NCBI GenBank assembly: GCA_902388455.1
Contig: CABMPD010000012.1
Location: 20,312-84,311, forward strand
Length of the DNA: 64,000 nucleotides
Reading direction: 5' to 3'
Source of the DNA: an uncultured Alistipes sp.
Lineage (GTDB): Bacteria; Bacteroidota; Bacteroidia; Bacteroidales; UBA932
A model generated the notes under the pieces. The model saw only the letters and a list, made by a program, of their open reading frames with translations. It was not told the origin of the DNA and did not search any database. The stretch's first letter is position 1; each line of letters opens with the position of its first letter. Both the position numbers and the translations under genes were made by a program. Positions 19,202 to 27,371 of the stretch are shown in pieces.

Positions 19202-20098
19202 ATGGATGAATTCCGTCTTAAAGTATTTGTAACGGCCGCCAAGGCTCTCAGCTTTTCCAAGTGCGCGGCTGCCCTGAATATCACCCAGCCGGCGGTCAGC
19301 CGCCATATCGGGGAACTGGAGGCCCGTTTCGGGGTGCCGCTGTTCTCCCGGGGCAGTGCCGGGGTGGGGCTGACCAAGGCCGGCCGGCTGCTGCTCCAGC
19401 ATGCGGAGGGACTGCTGTCGGCGTACCAGAAAATGGATTACGACATGGACCTGCTGGCCCAGGCCGGTCAGGGCAGGCTGGCGATAGGGGCCAGCACGAC
19501 CATCGCGATGTACCTGCTGCCGGAGATACTGGCCTCGTTCATGGAGCGTTCGGACGGGATAGAGGTGTCCATGCTCTCGGGCAACAGTGAGAATGTGGAG
19601 CAATGGCTCAGGGACGGGACGGTGGACATCGGTTTCGTGGAGAATGCCTCGCGCCGGCCGTGGCTGCACTATGAGCGGCTGATGGCGGACGAGCTGGTAT
19701 TGGTGGCGGGAACCCATGGCCGGTATGCGTCTTTGGAGTCGGTCACGCCGCAGGAGCTTAGGACACTGCCGCTGGTGCTGAGAGAGAAGGGCTCGGGGAC
19801 ACGCGAGATTCTGGAGAATGTGCTCCGGGGCTGCGGTATAGGCCCTGAGGACCTGAACGTGGTGATAGAGTTGAGCAGCACGGAGGCCATCAAGGCATTT
19901 GTCCGCAGCAGCGATACGCTGGCGGTGGTCTCGGTGATAGCCCTGCGCCGCGAACTGGCTGACGGAGCGTTGAGGATTGTGGACATCGACGGAGTGGACA
20001 TGCCCCGGGAATTCGCCACAGTCGTCCGTCCCGGCGAGTTCTCCGGGCTGAACGAGCGGTTCCATCACTTCGTTGTCCGGGAGGCCTCTCTACGTTAG
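19202..20098 (+). CDS. LysR-family transcriptional regulator
   Basis: A 298-residue LTTR. The N-terminal winged helix-turn-helix covers residues 2-60 (FVTAAKALSFSKCAAALN then ITQPAVSRHIGELEARFG), and an effector domain starts near residue 90 (GRLAIGASTTIAMYLLPEIL). It precedes a YeiH-family transporter gene on the same strand, an arrangement like yeiE-yeiH in enterobacteria, so it probably controls that gene. The intergenic gap holds a diverged tandem repeat that could contain operator sites. Confidence 0.88.
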   Translation: MDEFRLKVFVTAAKALSFSKCAAALNITQPAVSRHIGELEARFGVPLFSRGSAGVGLTKAGRLLLQHAEGLLSAYQKMDYDMDLLAQAGQGRLAIGASTTIAMYLLPEILASFMERSDGIEVSMLSGNSENVEQWLRDGTVDIGFVENASRRPWLHYERLMADELVLVAGTHGRYASLESVTPQELRTLPLVLREKGSGTREILENVLRGCGIGPEDLNVVIELSSTEAIKAFVRSSDTLAVVSVIALRRELADGALRIVDIDGVDMPREFATVVRPGEFSGLNERFHHFVVREASLR

Positions 20099-20127
20099 AG
20101 GCTTGTGTGTGGCGCAAGCCTACTCAC

Positions 20128-20276
20128 GAGAAATGCATGGTGTTTTGTAAGTGTTTGATTGTGAGATTCCTGCAAAACAGCGTGCAATTTTCGGGTGTTT
20201 CTGAGGCAGTGAGAAATGCAGACCTTTTTATAATGCTTTGATTTATAGTGCTTTGAAAAATGGCGTGCAATTCTCG
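20128..20276 (+). repeat. Diverged tandem repeat, 83-bp period, between LysR and YeiH genes
   Basis: Two copies start at 20128 and 20211. An ungapped 66-base alignment has about 45 matches. Each copy begins with GAGAAATGCA and ends with GCGTGCAATT(T/C)TCG (20180-20193 and 20263-20276). The copy between these anchors is about 60 percent identical. Confidence 0.75.
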
Positions 20277-20355
20277 TAAAATGTGGGGCGGAGGGGTATA
20301 ACAATCGGTTATGCCGTATAAGTAAGTGTGTTGGGGAGGTTTACGGCGGGTGTTG

Positions 20356-20363
20356 TACTTTTG
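20356..20363 (+). promoter_or_regulatory. -7 box for the YeiH gene
   Basis: TACTTTTG ends 5 bases before the ATG at 20368; the mRNA may be leaderless. A TTG lies 22 bases upstream (20331-20333). Confidence 0.5.
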
Positions 20364-20367
20364 CGAC

Positions 20368-21363
20368 ATGAAAACAACAGCAACATCCTCAACATCTGTG
20401 ACGCCGGCTGTGCAGGCCGCGCAGGTATCAACCGGAACTCTCCAGGCACGCCAGTGGGCGGCCCGGATACTTTTTGTCGCACTTTTCGCCGCCTCGTTCT
20501 TCTTGCCCACGGCGGTGGCCCTGCTGGCCGGAATAGCATTGGCCGTAACCCTCGGCTCACCTTTTCCCGTATTTGCCAAGAAAGTCTCGAAGTACCTGCT
20601 TCAGGCCTCGGTGGTGGGTCTCGGCTTCGGCATGAACCTCTATTCGGCTGTGGAGTCCGGCAAGGACGGTATGCTCTTCACGATAGTCTCGGTGGTGGGG
20701 GTGATGGTCATCGGCACCCTGCTCGGACGGGTTTTCAGGCTCTCCCGGAACAATTCCTACCTCATCTCCTCCGGTACGGCCATCTGCGGAGGCAGCGCGA
20801 TTGCCGCCGTGGCTCCCATCATCGACGCGGACGACAATGAGACTACCATGTCGATGGTGACAGTCTTCGTGCTCAACGCCGTGGCCCTGCTCATTTTCCC
20901 TGCGATAGGCCATCTGCTCGGACTCTCCCAGGAGCAGTTCGGCGCCTGGGCAGCCATTGCCATACACGATACCAGCTCGGTGGTGGGGGCCGGCGCTGCC
21001 TATGGCGAGGAGGCCCTGCAGATTGCCACGACCGTCAAGCTGACCCGCGCCCTGTGGATCATTCCCATGGCCATAGCCACTACCTTCATTTTCAGGAAGA
21101 AGGGCAAGAAGATTTCCATTCCCTGGTTCATCTTCCTCTTCATTGCCGCCATGCTTGCCAATACTTACCTGGGAATCCCTGAGAAAGTCTCTGCGGCGAT
21201 AGCTGGAGGCGCGAAGCATGCTCTCGGAGCCACACTCTTCCTCATCGGCTGTGGCCTCTCCCTCCAGAGTGTCAAGAAGACGGGAGTCCGTCCCTTCCTG
21301 CTCGGCATCAGTCTCTGGGCTGTCATCTCCCTCTCGTCGCTGGCGGTGGTGATGATGATGTAG
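20368..21363 (+). CDS. YeiH-family putative sulfate/anion exporter
   Basis: A 331-residue polytopic membrane protein starting at MKTTATSS, next to the -7 box. It contains the family hallmarks ISSGTAICGGSAIAAVAPII and AIHDTSSVVGAGAAYGEEAL, and about ten helices. YeiH/UPF0324 proteins are annotated as sulfate exporters on weak evidence; the real substrate is uncertain. Probably regulated by the preceding LysR protein. Confidence 0.85.
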   Translation: MKTTATSSTSVTPAVQAAQVSTGTLQARQWAARILFVALFAASFFLPTAVALLAGIALAVTLGSPFPVFAKKVSKYLLQASVVGLGFGMNLYSAVESGKDGMLFTIVSVVGVMVIGTLLGRVFRLSRNNSYLISSGTAICGGSAIAAVAPIIDADDNETTMSMVTVFVLNAVALLIFPAIGHLLGLSQEQFGAWAAIAIHDTSSVVGAGAAYGEEALQIATTVKLTRALWIIPMAIATTFIFRKKGKKISIPWFIFLFIAAMLANTYLGIPEKVSAAIAGGAKHALGATLFLIGCGLSLQSVKKTGVRPFLLGISLWAVISLSSLAVVMMM

Positions 21364-21520
21364 GCAGCCTGTTGATTTTCACGAATTATCTTTGGGGTCT
21401 GACATATTTTTTATAACTTGCAGTGTTTGTCAGTCAGGTCGGTAGGGCATCTGTTTGAGATGGTGTGTCAATCTGCTGAACTTTAGTTAGTTATAAATAG
21501 ATTTTTTAACAATTTTTTAA

Positions 21521-22813
21521 ATGTCAGTGATGAAAAAAAGATTTTTGACAGCAGGCGGGCTATGCGCATTTGCCGTAGCCTTGATTATGCTTGTGTTTTC
21601 GTGTACCCAGAAGGATGGCAATACCACCGGTACGGAAGATTACAACGCCACGACCCGGCAGCTGATATCCCTGGTGGAGAATGACAGCCGTATCAGATCG
21701 CTGCTTACTGAGGCAATAAAGAAGGGCAGGGAGATAAATCCGGATACTTCGACCAATCCGGTGCAGTCTCTGGAAGACTATTATGCCTTCATCGACCGCT
21801 CGCAGAAGTCCATGCCCTGGGACGTCATATTTTGCCCGGGACAGCCTACAATTTTCGGCCGGATGTATCAGGCACTCTGCTATTGTTATTTTATCAACTG
21901 CATGCCGCTGGAGGAACTGGAAGGAGAAAACCTGTTCACGGCTTCGATACAATATGTGGAGCCTTACCGCAGCTGGCTTGTGGAATATTGCAAGTCCTGG
22001 GGCCAGTTCCTCTCATCTCCCGAATCATGGAACGAGGAGTATGAGGCGCTGATGATGCAGCAGGAGGAACTCGGCATGACCAACGGGTGGTACGAGGATC
22101 CGTCGAACTGGCATTCGTTCAATGACTTCTTCAGCCGTAGACTGGCATCTCCTGACCAGCGTCCCATAGCTTCGCCCGATGACAATTCCGTCGTGGCTTC
22201 TCCCGCCGACTGTGTACCTCAGGGTGTCTGGGACATCGATCAGGATTCCTATATCGTCACGGACCACAAGATAGCGGTAAAATCACGTGTGTTCAATTCG
22301 GTGCGTAACCTCATAGGCCCTGAAAGCCCTTATTGCGATGCCTTTGCGGGAGGTAAGTTCTACCACGCTTTTCTCAACGCCAACGATTACCACCGCTATC
22401 ATTTCCCTCTGTCAGGTGTGATAAGGGAGATGAGGGTGATTCCCGGTGACGATGCGTTGGGCGGAACCATCACCTGGGAACCCGAGCTGCAGCAGTATGT
22501 GGTCGACTGCTCGGTGCCCGGCTGGCAGAGTATAGAGACACGTGGACTGGTGATTCTGGAAACCGACTCACATGGACTGGTGGCGGTCATGCCTATAGGT
22601 ATGTCTCAGGTGGCTTCGGTCAATTTCTCTCCGGGACTGGAAGTAGGCCAGCGTGTGGAGAAAGGTGACGAACTGGGGTATTTCCTCTTCGGCGGATCGG
22701 ATTTCGTACTGGTATTCCAGGAAGAGGCTGATTTCCGTCTCACATCGCCTACGGATTCAGCCGGGGGATGGCAGCATATTCTTATGGGTGAAAAACTTGG
22801 CGAGGTATCATAA
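21521..22813 (+). CDS. Phosphatidylserine decarboxylase-related lipoprotein
   Basis: A 430-residue protein with a signal peptide and probable lipidation Cys (LVFSCTQ). The domain resembles pyruvoyl phosphatidylserine decarboxylase: FNDFFSRRLASPDQRPI, ASPADC (catalytic-type Asp), YHRYHFPLSG (His) and, near the end, FGGSDFVLVF where the self-cleaving LGST/GGST motif normally lies. Gly-Ser is kept, but Thr is replaced by Asp. Extracytoplasmic, lipid-anchored placement is unlike the membrane-lipid biosynthetic enzyme, so it may act on another substrate. In line with the Ntn hydrolase gene 21 bases downstream. Confidence 0.78.
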   Translation: MSVMKKRFLTAGGLCAFAVALIMLVFSCTQKDGNTTGTEDYNATTRQLISLVENDSRIRSLLTEAIKKGREINPDTSTNPVQSLEDYYAFIDRSQKSMPWDVIFCPGQPTIFGRMYQALCYCYFINCMPLEELEGENLFTASIQYVEPYRSWLVEYCKSWGQFLSSPESWNEEYEALMMQQEELGMTNGWYEDPSNWHSFNDFFSRRLASPDQRPIASPDDNSVVASPADCVPQGVWDIDQDSYIVTDHKIAVKSRVFNSVRNLIGPESPYCDAFAGGKFYHAFLNANDYHRYHFPLSGVIREMRVIPGDDALGGTITWEPELQQYVVDCSVPGWQSIETRGLVILETDSHGLVAVMPIGMSQVASVNFSPGLEVGQRVEKGDELGYFLFGGSDFVLVFQEEADFRLTSPTDSAGGWQHILMGEKLGEVS

Positions 22814-22834
22814 CGGCGGTTATTGTATGTAAAA

Positions 22835-24085
22835 ATGAAAGGAATAGGAATATTTTTCATTGCGGCAGCCGTACTGCTCTTTACTGCGGTGCCTGCGCAC
22901 GCCTGCTCCTCAGTGGTGATTTCCGGCAAGGTGACTCCGGACGGGAGGCCGCTGCTGTGGAAGCACAGGGACTCGGACTATCTGCAGAACTCTGTGAAGT
23001 TTTTCAAAGGGGAGAAATACTCCTTTATCGCCATCGTCAACAGTGTGGAGGATAATCCCACGGATGTGTGGATGGGGGTCAATTCGGCCGGTTTTGCAAT
23101 CATGAACACCCAGTCGTTCAACCTGGTGGATGTGGCTCCGGGAGAGGAGCGCGGTGCCGCCAACGGACGGATCATGCGCCGGGCCCTGGAGATATGCGCT
23201 ACGGTGGAGGATTTCCATCATTTTCTGGATACGCTGGCGAAGCCTTCCATGATCGAGGCTAGTCTCGGGGTGATCGATGCTCAGGGCGGGGCCCAGATGC
23301 TGGAGGTGGACTACTACAAGTACGTGGTGTACGATGCCAATGACCCGGCGGTGGCGCCTCACGGCTATGTGGCCAGGACCAATTTCTCCTTCACCGGGGA
23401 TGTGAACGAGGGGCTCGGACAGGTGCGCTACCTCATCGAGGAGGGGCTGCTGATGCCCGGTTCCGGTATGGGACTGTTCACCCCGCAGTGGATTCTGACC
23501 GACGTGGCCCGCTGCTTCGAGAATCCGATCATGGGCATCGACCTTCGCTCGGGGGATTTCAACAAGCCTAAGACCAACGGCTGGTTCATCGACTATGACT
23601 TTATCTCCCGCCGCGGATCCACCAGCTCGGCGGTAGTGCAGGGCGTGCGTCCCGGGGAGGCTCCGGAGCTGACGGTGATGTGGACCATCCTCGGCTATCC
23701 TCCGACCGGCGTGGCCATGCCGCTGTGGGTAAAGGGGGCTGACAGATATCTCCCCGAGCTGGTGGCAAGGGACGAAGCGGAGAAAGTATCACCCCTTTGC
23801 GATTTCTCCCAGACCCTCGCCGACAGGGTGTATTCCTACCGTCAGGGCGACGGCACGGACCGGTATATGAACTGGGAACTGCTGTGGCGGCCTTCCGGCG
23901 GAGGTTACATGCAGCATCTTCTGGAGGTCGAGGACCGGGTCTTCGATGTCTCGGAGCCGGTTATCGAGGGATGGAGAGAGGCAGGCAGGATTGATGTGGG
24001 ACAGATGAGCGGGCTCTATCAGATGCTCGACGGTCTGATCCGCGAAGGCTACCGGCCGCTGCTAGGAACCCATCCTTTACTTTAG
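22835..24085 (+). CDS. Exported Ntn hydrolase, linear amide C-N hydrolase/acyltransferase type
   Basis: 416 residues from ATG 22835 (an in-frame ATG at 22823 is possible). The signal peptide ends in VPAHA, which exposes Cys-Ser-Ser at the mature N-terminus (CSSVVISGKV). This creates the N-terminal cysteine nucleophile of the choloylglycine hydrolase/C45/acyl-CoA:6-APA acyltransferase superfamily. Supporting segments are LLWKHRDSD, WMGVNSAGFAIMNTQSF and YVARTNFSF. Substrate could be an N-acyl amide, bile-acid conjugate or peptide; not determinable. Likely co-transcribed with the PSD-like gene and the propeller lipoprotein. Confidence 0.78.
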   Translation: MKGIGIFFIAAAVLLFTAVPAHACSSVVISGKVTPDGRPLLWKHRDSDYLQNSVKFFKGEKYSFIAIVNSVEDNPTDVWMGVNSAGFAIMNTQSFNLVDVAPGEERGAANGRIMRRALEICATVEDFHHFLDTLAKPSMIEASLGVIDAQGGAQMLEVDYYKYVVYDANDPAVAPHGYVARTNFSFTGDVNEGLGQVRYLIEEGLLMPGSGMGLFTPQWILTDVARCFENPIMGIDLRSGDFNKPKTNGWFIDYDFISRRGSTSSAVVQGVRPGEAPELTVMWTILGYPPTGVAMPLWVKGADRYLPELVARDEAEKVSPLCDFSQTLADRVYSYRQGDGTDRYMNWELLWRPSGGGYMQHLLEVEDRVFDVSEPVIEGWREAGRIDVGQMSGLYQMLDGLIREGYRPLLGTHPLL

Positions 24086-24114
24086 CAGTCAACGAAATAA
24101 AATACATCAACACT

Positions 24115-25299
24115 ATGAAAACAGGACTTAGCATACTCATCCCAGCCGTCACTACTGCTCTCATTCTCTCCTCCTGCGGGAGGACCGGTGTCGGCGATCT
24201 GGTTACATTCGATTACTCCAGGATGAAGAAGGGCCATGATACGCTGGCAGTCTCGGAACTGGCCATGCAGCCGGAGTTCATCGCCCTGGACAGCGATACC
24301 GTAGATGCATTTGCCTACGGCTCCATAATAGTTACTGACAATTACATCGTAAGGAACGTGGAGGCCATTTCCATAATAAACAAAGCCCCGGTCAGGGTCT
24401 TTGACCGGCATACCGGCCGGTTTATTTGCAATGTGGGGCATCTCGGACGCGGGCCAGGGGAGTATCTCAGCTCCTATTGCACCTTTGTGGACGAGAAAGG
24501 AGGCAAGGTGTGGATAATGAACGCCGGGGACCACATCAAGACCTACGATCTCCTGAGCGGAAAATATATCGGGGACGTGCCTTTGGCACATGAGGTGAGG
24601 GAGGAATTCGGAGCGGCGTCGGCTACCTTCTCCGTCAATCCGGATGCAGGGACAGTTACGGTCGCGGCCATTCCGTATGAGGAGGAGTCCAATCTTTCTA
24701 TAGCCTGGTGTCAGGACATGGAGGGCAATATCGTCTGGGATATCCCCAAGGACGGCCGGGAACGGTCGAGGAAGCAGACCAACAGTCTTATCCGAACAAC
24801 ATACAATGTGGAAGGTCTCATGGATGTCTATATACATGGCGGACATGATATGCCGGATACGCTCTATGTGCTGTCTGACGGTGTCCTGAGCCCTGTGTTT
24901 ACATACGATGAGCGGAGTCTCAAGAGCGGGATGTCCCTCAGCAGTACGCTGCTTCCTGGCAAGGTGCTGTCCCATCTTACGGAAGAGCAGGAGACGATAC
25001 CCAATGTCAGGGTCTCTATGCCTACAGCAATGGTTATAACGGATCTCAAGTCCGGCGAGTCAGTGAGATACGGACTGGTTATGCGGAATGATTTTCTGGG
25101 AGTGGATGCAGGAGGGGGCTTTTTTCAGTACGGTTATATGATTCAGCAGATCAGTGCAGATGAGTTCAGGGAAACAGGACAGCAGGCATTGGAGCAGGGA
25201 CTGCTGTCAGGCTCTGCTGCCGGTCAGGTGAGGGCTATCCTTGCAGATCTAAAGGATACCGACAATGATGTGATTATGCTTGCCCGCCTGAAGGACTGA
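24115..25299 (+). CDS. 6-bladed beta-propeller lipoprotein
   Basis: A 394-residue lipoprotein (signal ends ALILSSC-GR). The segment VFDRHTGRFICNVGHLGRGPGEY, followed by DEKGGKVWIMN, is the signature of the Bacteroidota 6-bladed beta-propeller family (DUF4934-like). These surface or periplasmic proteins have no proven common function. Third gene of the exported-protein cluster. Confidence 0.8.
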   Translation: MKTGLSILIPAVTTALILSSCGRTGVGDLVTFDYSRMKKGHDTLAVSELAMQPEFIALDSDTVDAFAYGSIIVTDNYIVRNVEAISIINKAPVRVFDRHTGRFICNVGHLGRGPGEYLSSYCTFVDEKGGKVWIMNAGDHIKTYDLLSGKYIGDVPLAHEVREEFGAASATFSVNPDAGTVTVAAIPYEEESNLSIAWCQDMEGNIVWDIPKDGRERSRKQTNSLIRTTYNVEGLMDVYIHGGHDMPDTLYVLSDGVLSPVFTYDERSLKSGMSLSSTLLPGKVLSHLTEEQETIPNVRVSMPTAMVITDLKSGESVRYGLVMRNDFLGVDAGGGFFQYGYMIQQISADEFRETGQQALEQGLLSGSAAGQVRAILADLKDTDNDVIMLARLKD

Positions 25300-25308
25300 C
25301 AAGGCCCG

Positions 25309-25449
25309 TCAGCGGACCTTGCGTTCTTCGGCCAGCCGTTTCCGGTAGGCGTCCAGCCGCTTTTTCCAGGCTGTCCGTTTCGCTTTCTCGGCCGCTGCCT
25401 TCCGCTCCAGATACTCGTCGTATCTTCTTTCGAGATAATTGTCTGCCAT
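25309..25449 (-). CDS. 46-aa basic coiled-coil microprotein
   Basis: The minus strand from ATG 25447-25449 encodes MADNYLERRYDEYLERKAAA followed by a Lys/Arg/Ala-rich helix ending EERKVR and TGA at 25309-25311. A TACCTTTG promoter box lies on the same strand 8 bases before the ATG (25457-25464), which strongly supports a real gene. The whole peptide is predicted helical and highly charged. I recall similar short MADNYLE-type proteins in Bacteroidales; no function is known. Confidence 0.7.
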   Translation of the reverse strand: MADNYLERRYDEYLERKAAAEKAKRTAWKKRLDAYRKRLAEERKVR

Positions 25450-25456
25450 AGTGCTG

Positions 25457-25464
25457 CAAAGGTA
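25457..25464 (-). promoter_or_regulatory. -7 box for the 46-aa gene
   Basis: TACCTTTG on the minus strand, 7 bases upstream of the ATG. Confidence 0.55.
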
Positions 25465-25520
25465 CGAAATCCTGTGGACAATAACGAAATATTCGGAGTC
25501 GGTGGGCTTTGTTGCTGTTC

Positions 25521-25691
25521 CACCTTTGGAAGGTGAGTAGATTTCCTTGTGTTTCTGCTCACCTTCGGGAGGTGTGGAAAGTCAGAATGGAGGCAAAACG
25601 CCGCTACAGATGCTCTAGTGGACATGGTACGGAAACTCACCTTCGGAAGGTGGGGTGATATCGCGGGGAAAATGCACACCTTAGGAAGGTG
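25521..25691. repeat. Array of 15-bp palindromes on a 39-bp grid
   Basis: Four copies of CACCTTNGGAAGGTG: 25521-25535, 25560-25574, 25638-25652 and 25677-25691. Start-to-start distances are 39, 78 and 39, leaving one empty slot at 25599. The third copy is a perfect palindrome around a central G. Spacers differ in sequence. Confidence 0.85.
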
Positions 25692-25740
25692 GGGAATCTT
25701 ATTCTCGTTGGGGATGTCTGTGAGGGTGGTTTTCTGCTCG

Positions 25741-25796
25741 GGTGCTGCGGTCGGTGGTTTTGGGAAACTTTATTGAGCGGAAAACGGGGTTCGAAC
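25741..25796 (-). repeat. Direct repeat of the tRNA-Gly 3' region, copy A (tRNA 3' fragment)
   Basis: 25741-25796 matches 25957-26013 with one indel and a few substitutions. The last 22 bases, 25775-25796, are identical to the tRNA-Gly 3' end (T-arm and acceptor). The rest of the tRNA is absent from this copy. Confidence 0.85.
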
Positions 25797-25918
25797 TCAC
25801 ACTGATTTCTTTCCCTTCGGGATCGAAATCAGCGCGAGTGTTCCGCGCCCTTTCATATCCTCCCCGGCCCTCCACAGGAGGGTGGAGAAGGTCTTGGGGC
25901 GAACCCCGTTTTCCGCTC
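25775..25918. repeat. 144-bp segment bounded by perfect 19-bp inverted repeats
   Basis: 25775-25793 is the exact reverse complement of 25900-25918; both are the tRNA-Gly acceptor/T-arm sequence. Inside lie two hairpins: CTGATTTC/GAAATCAG (25802-25809/25825-25832) and CTCCAC/GTGGAG (25870-25875/25882-25887). Confidence 0.8.
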
Positions 25919-25992
25919 GGGTGCTGGAGGCAGAATAAAAAAAATACCGCGGCGGTGGTGCTGCGGTCGGTGGTTCTTGAGAAACTATGTCG

Positions 25993-26065
25993 AGCGGAAA
26001 ACGGGGTTCGAACCCGCGACCTTCGGCTTGGGAAGCCGACGCTCTACCAACTGAGCTATTTCCGC
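25993..26065 (-). tRNA. tRNA-Gly (CCC)
   Basis: Minus-strand cloverleaf: acceptor GCGGAAA/TTTCCGC, D-arm GCTCAGTTGGTAGAGC, anticodon loop TTCCCAA (anticodon CCC) on stem TCGGC/GCCGA, and T-loop TTCGAAC. A minus-strand TATATTTG box lies at 26098-26105. Confidence 0.93.
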
Positions 26066-26075
26066 GAAAAATGTT

Positions 26076-26083
26076 TACCTTTG
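26076..26083 (+). promoter_or_regulatory. -7 box for the LolE-like permease gene
   Basis: TACCTTTG, 21 bases before ATG 26105; it supports that start rather than the long upstream extension across the tRNA. Confidence 0.5.
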
Positions 26084-26097
26084 CGGCATTGCGACTG

Positions 26098-26105
26098 CAA
26101 ATATA
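26098..26105 (-). promoter_or_regulatory. -7 box for tRNA-Gly
   Basis: TATATTTG on the minus strand, 32 bases before the tRNA 5' end; it overlaps the first base of the divergent permease gene. Confidence 0.5.
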
Positions 26106-27352
26106 TGAATTTAAATTTATTTATAGCCAAAAAAATCAGGGGACGGGGGGTGAGTTCGACCGGCAATGCGATTGCATGCGTGTCGGTGGCCATCAGTATC
26201 GGGGTGATATTGATGGCGGTAGCGATTTCAGAAGGGTTCAGGAAGGAGATAGGGAAGAGGGCTGCCGGGTTCACGGGTGAGATTCTGATAACGGTGCCTG
26301 GGATGGACTATATGAACGATGTCTACCCTCTGCAGGCGGACCTGTCTTATCTGCCCGAGATAGAGAAGATACCGGAGATACGGTCGGTGAGCGAGACGGC
26401 TTACAAGCCCGGGATGGTCAAGTCGGACAAGGATGTGCACGGTGTGATGTTCAAGGGGGTGGATTCGACTTACTCGCTGGATTTCTTTGCGGATTTTCTG
26501 ACCGAGGGTACGCTCCCGGATTTCTCGGGCAGGCGTATGAGTGACCAGGTGTTGATTTCCAAAAGGCTGGCGACGATGCTGGGCCTGAGTACGGGGGACA
26601 GGATGACGGTGTATTTTATAGGTGAACAGGTGAGGGCCCGCAGACTGATGGTGACCGGCATGTACGACATACAGCTGGAGAACCTGGATGAGAAACTGGC
26701 GGTGATGGATATCCGTCAGATACGCAGGCTCAACGGGTGGGAGGACCACGAGTCTTCCTGTCTGGAGATAGCCCTGGGTGGGGACGGCGGCAAGGCGGCT
26801 GACCGTCGCAGGATTGAAGTTTACGATGAGATAGGGGAGATAATCATGGACCGGGATATCACGGCGGACGCTCCGGTGGTGGTGCGCAGGATCGACGAGA
26901 TATATCCGGGACTGTTCGACTGGCTGGCCCTGCTGGACCTGAACGTGCTGGTGGTGATGGCGTTGATGATGGCGGTGGCCGGTTTCAATATGGTCTCCGG
27001 CCTGCTGATCATCCTCTTCGAGCGCATATCCATGATAGGCCTGCTGAAGTCGCTGGGCATGAGGACTTCCAACATCTGCAAGGTGTTCATCTACCGCGGC
27101 GGGGCCATAGTCCTCAAGGGTATGCTCTGGGGCAATGTCGCGGCCATCCTCCTGCTGGCCGTGCAGAAATGGCTGAAGCCGTTCACGCTCAACCCGGTGA
27201 ATTATTTCGTGAATTTCGTGCCGGTGGAACTCAACCCCCTGCATATCATAGCGGTGGATATTGCCGCATTTGTACTCATGCTGATTATAATGATCATTCC
27301 CTCGCTATTCATCGCCAGGGTCTCTCCCGCCCGCACCATCAAGGTCAGCTGA
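26105..27352 (+). CDS. FtsX/LolE-like ABC transporter permease
   Basis: 415 residues from MNLNLFIAKKIRGRG. The first helix (SVAISIGVILMAVAISEGF) and the MacB-like periplasmic domain (about 45-250) are followed by three C-terminal helices with the FtsX core (FERISMIGLLKSLGMRTSNI). This is the LolC/E lipoprotein-release architecture. No ATPase gene is adjacent, so a LolD partner must be elsewhere. The upstream in-frame extension through the tRNA region is rejected. Confidence 0.85.
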   Translation: MNLNLFIAKKIRGRGVSSTGNAIACVSVAISIGVILMAVAISEGFRKEIGKRAAGFTGEILITVPGMDYMNDVYPLQADLSYLPEIEKIPEIRSVSETAYKPGMVKSDKDVHGVMFKGVDSTYSLDFFADFLTEGTLPDFSGRRMSDQVLISKRLATMLGLSTGDRMTVYFIGEQVRARRLMVTGMYDIQLENLDEKLAVMDIRQIRRLNGWEDHESSCLEIALGGDGGKAADRRRIEVYDEIGEIIMDRDITADAPVVVRRIDEIYPGLFDWLALLDLNVLVVMALMMAVAGFNMVSGLLIILFERISMIGLLKSLGMRTSNICKVFIYRGGAIVLKGMLWGNVAAILLLAVQKWLKPFTLNPVNYFVNFVPVELNPLHIIAVDIAAFVLMLIIMIIPSLFIARVSPARTIKVS

Positions 27353-27371
27353 AGCCTGCAACGGAACAGAC

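Larger units (their letters stand above)
25450..25992. other. Gene-poor stretch between the 46-aa gene and tRNA-Gly
   Basis: No convincing gene is visible. It contains the 39-bp palindrome array and two extra copies of the tRNA-Gly 3' end with hairpins between them. Short ORFs that cross it in several frames owe their apparent periodicity to the repeats. Confidence 0.6.

Noticed and set aside
25521..25691. CRISPR array
   Set aside because: Repeats of 15 bp are too short, one unit is missing, spacers are 24 bp, and no cas genes are present.
25521..25760. Repetitive HLPKV peptide precursor encoded on the minus strand
   Set aside because: The peptide repeat follows automatically from palindromes spaced by multiples of 39; the frame has no good start or promoter, and no processing genes are nearby.
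25742..26104. N-terminal extension of the LolE-like permease
   Set aside because: It would read through tRNA-Gly and its repeats; a -7 box and ATG at 26105 give the normal family start.
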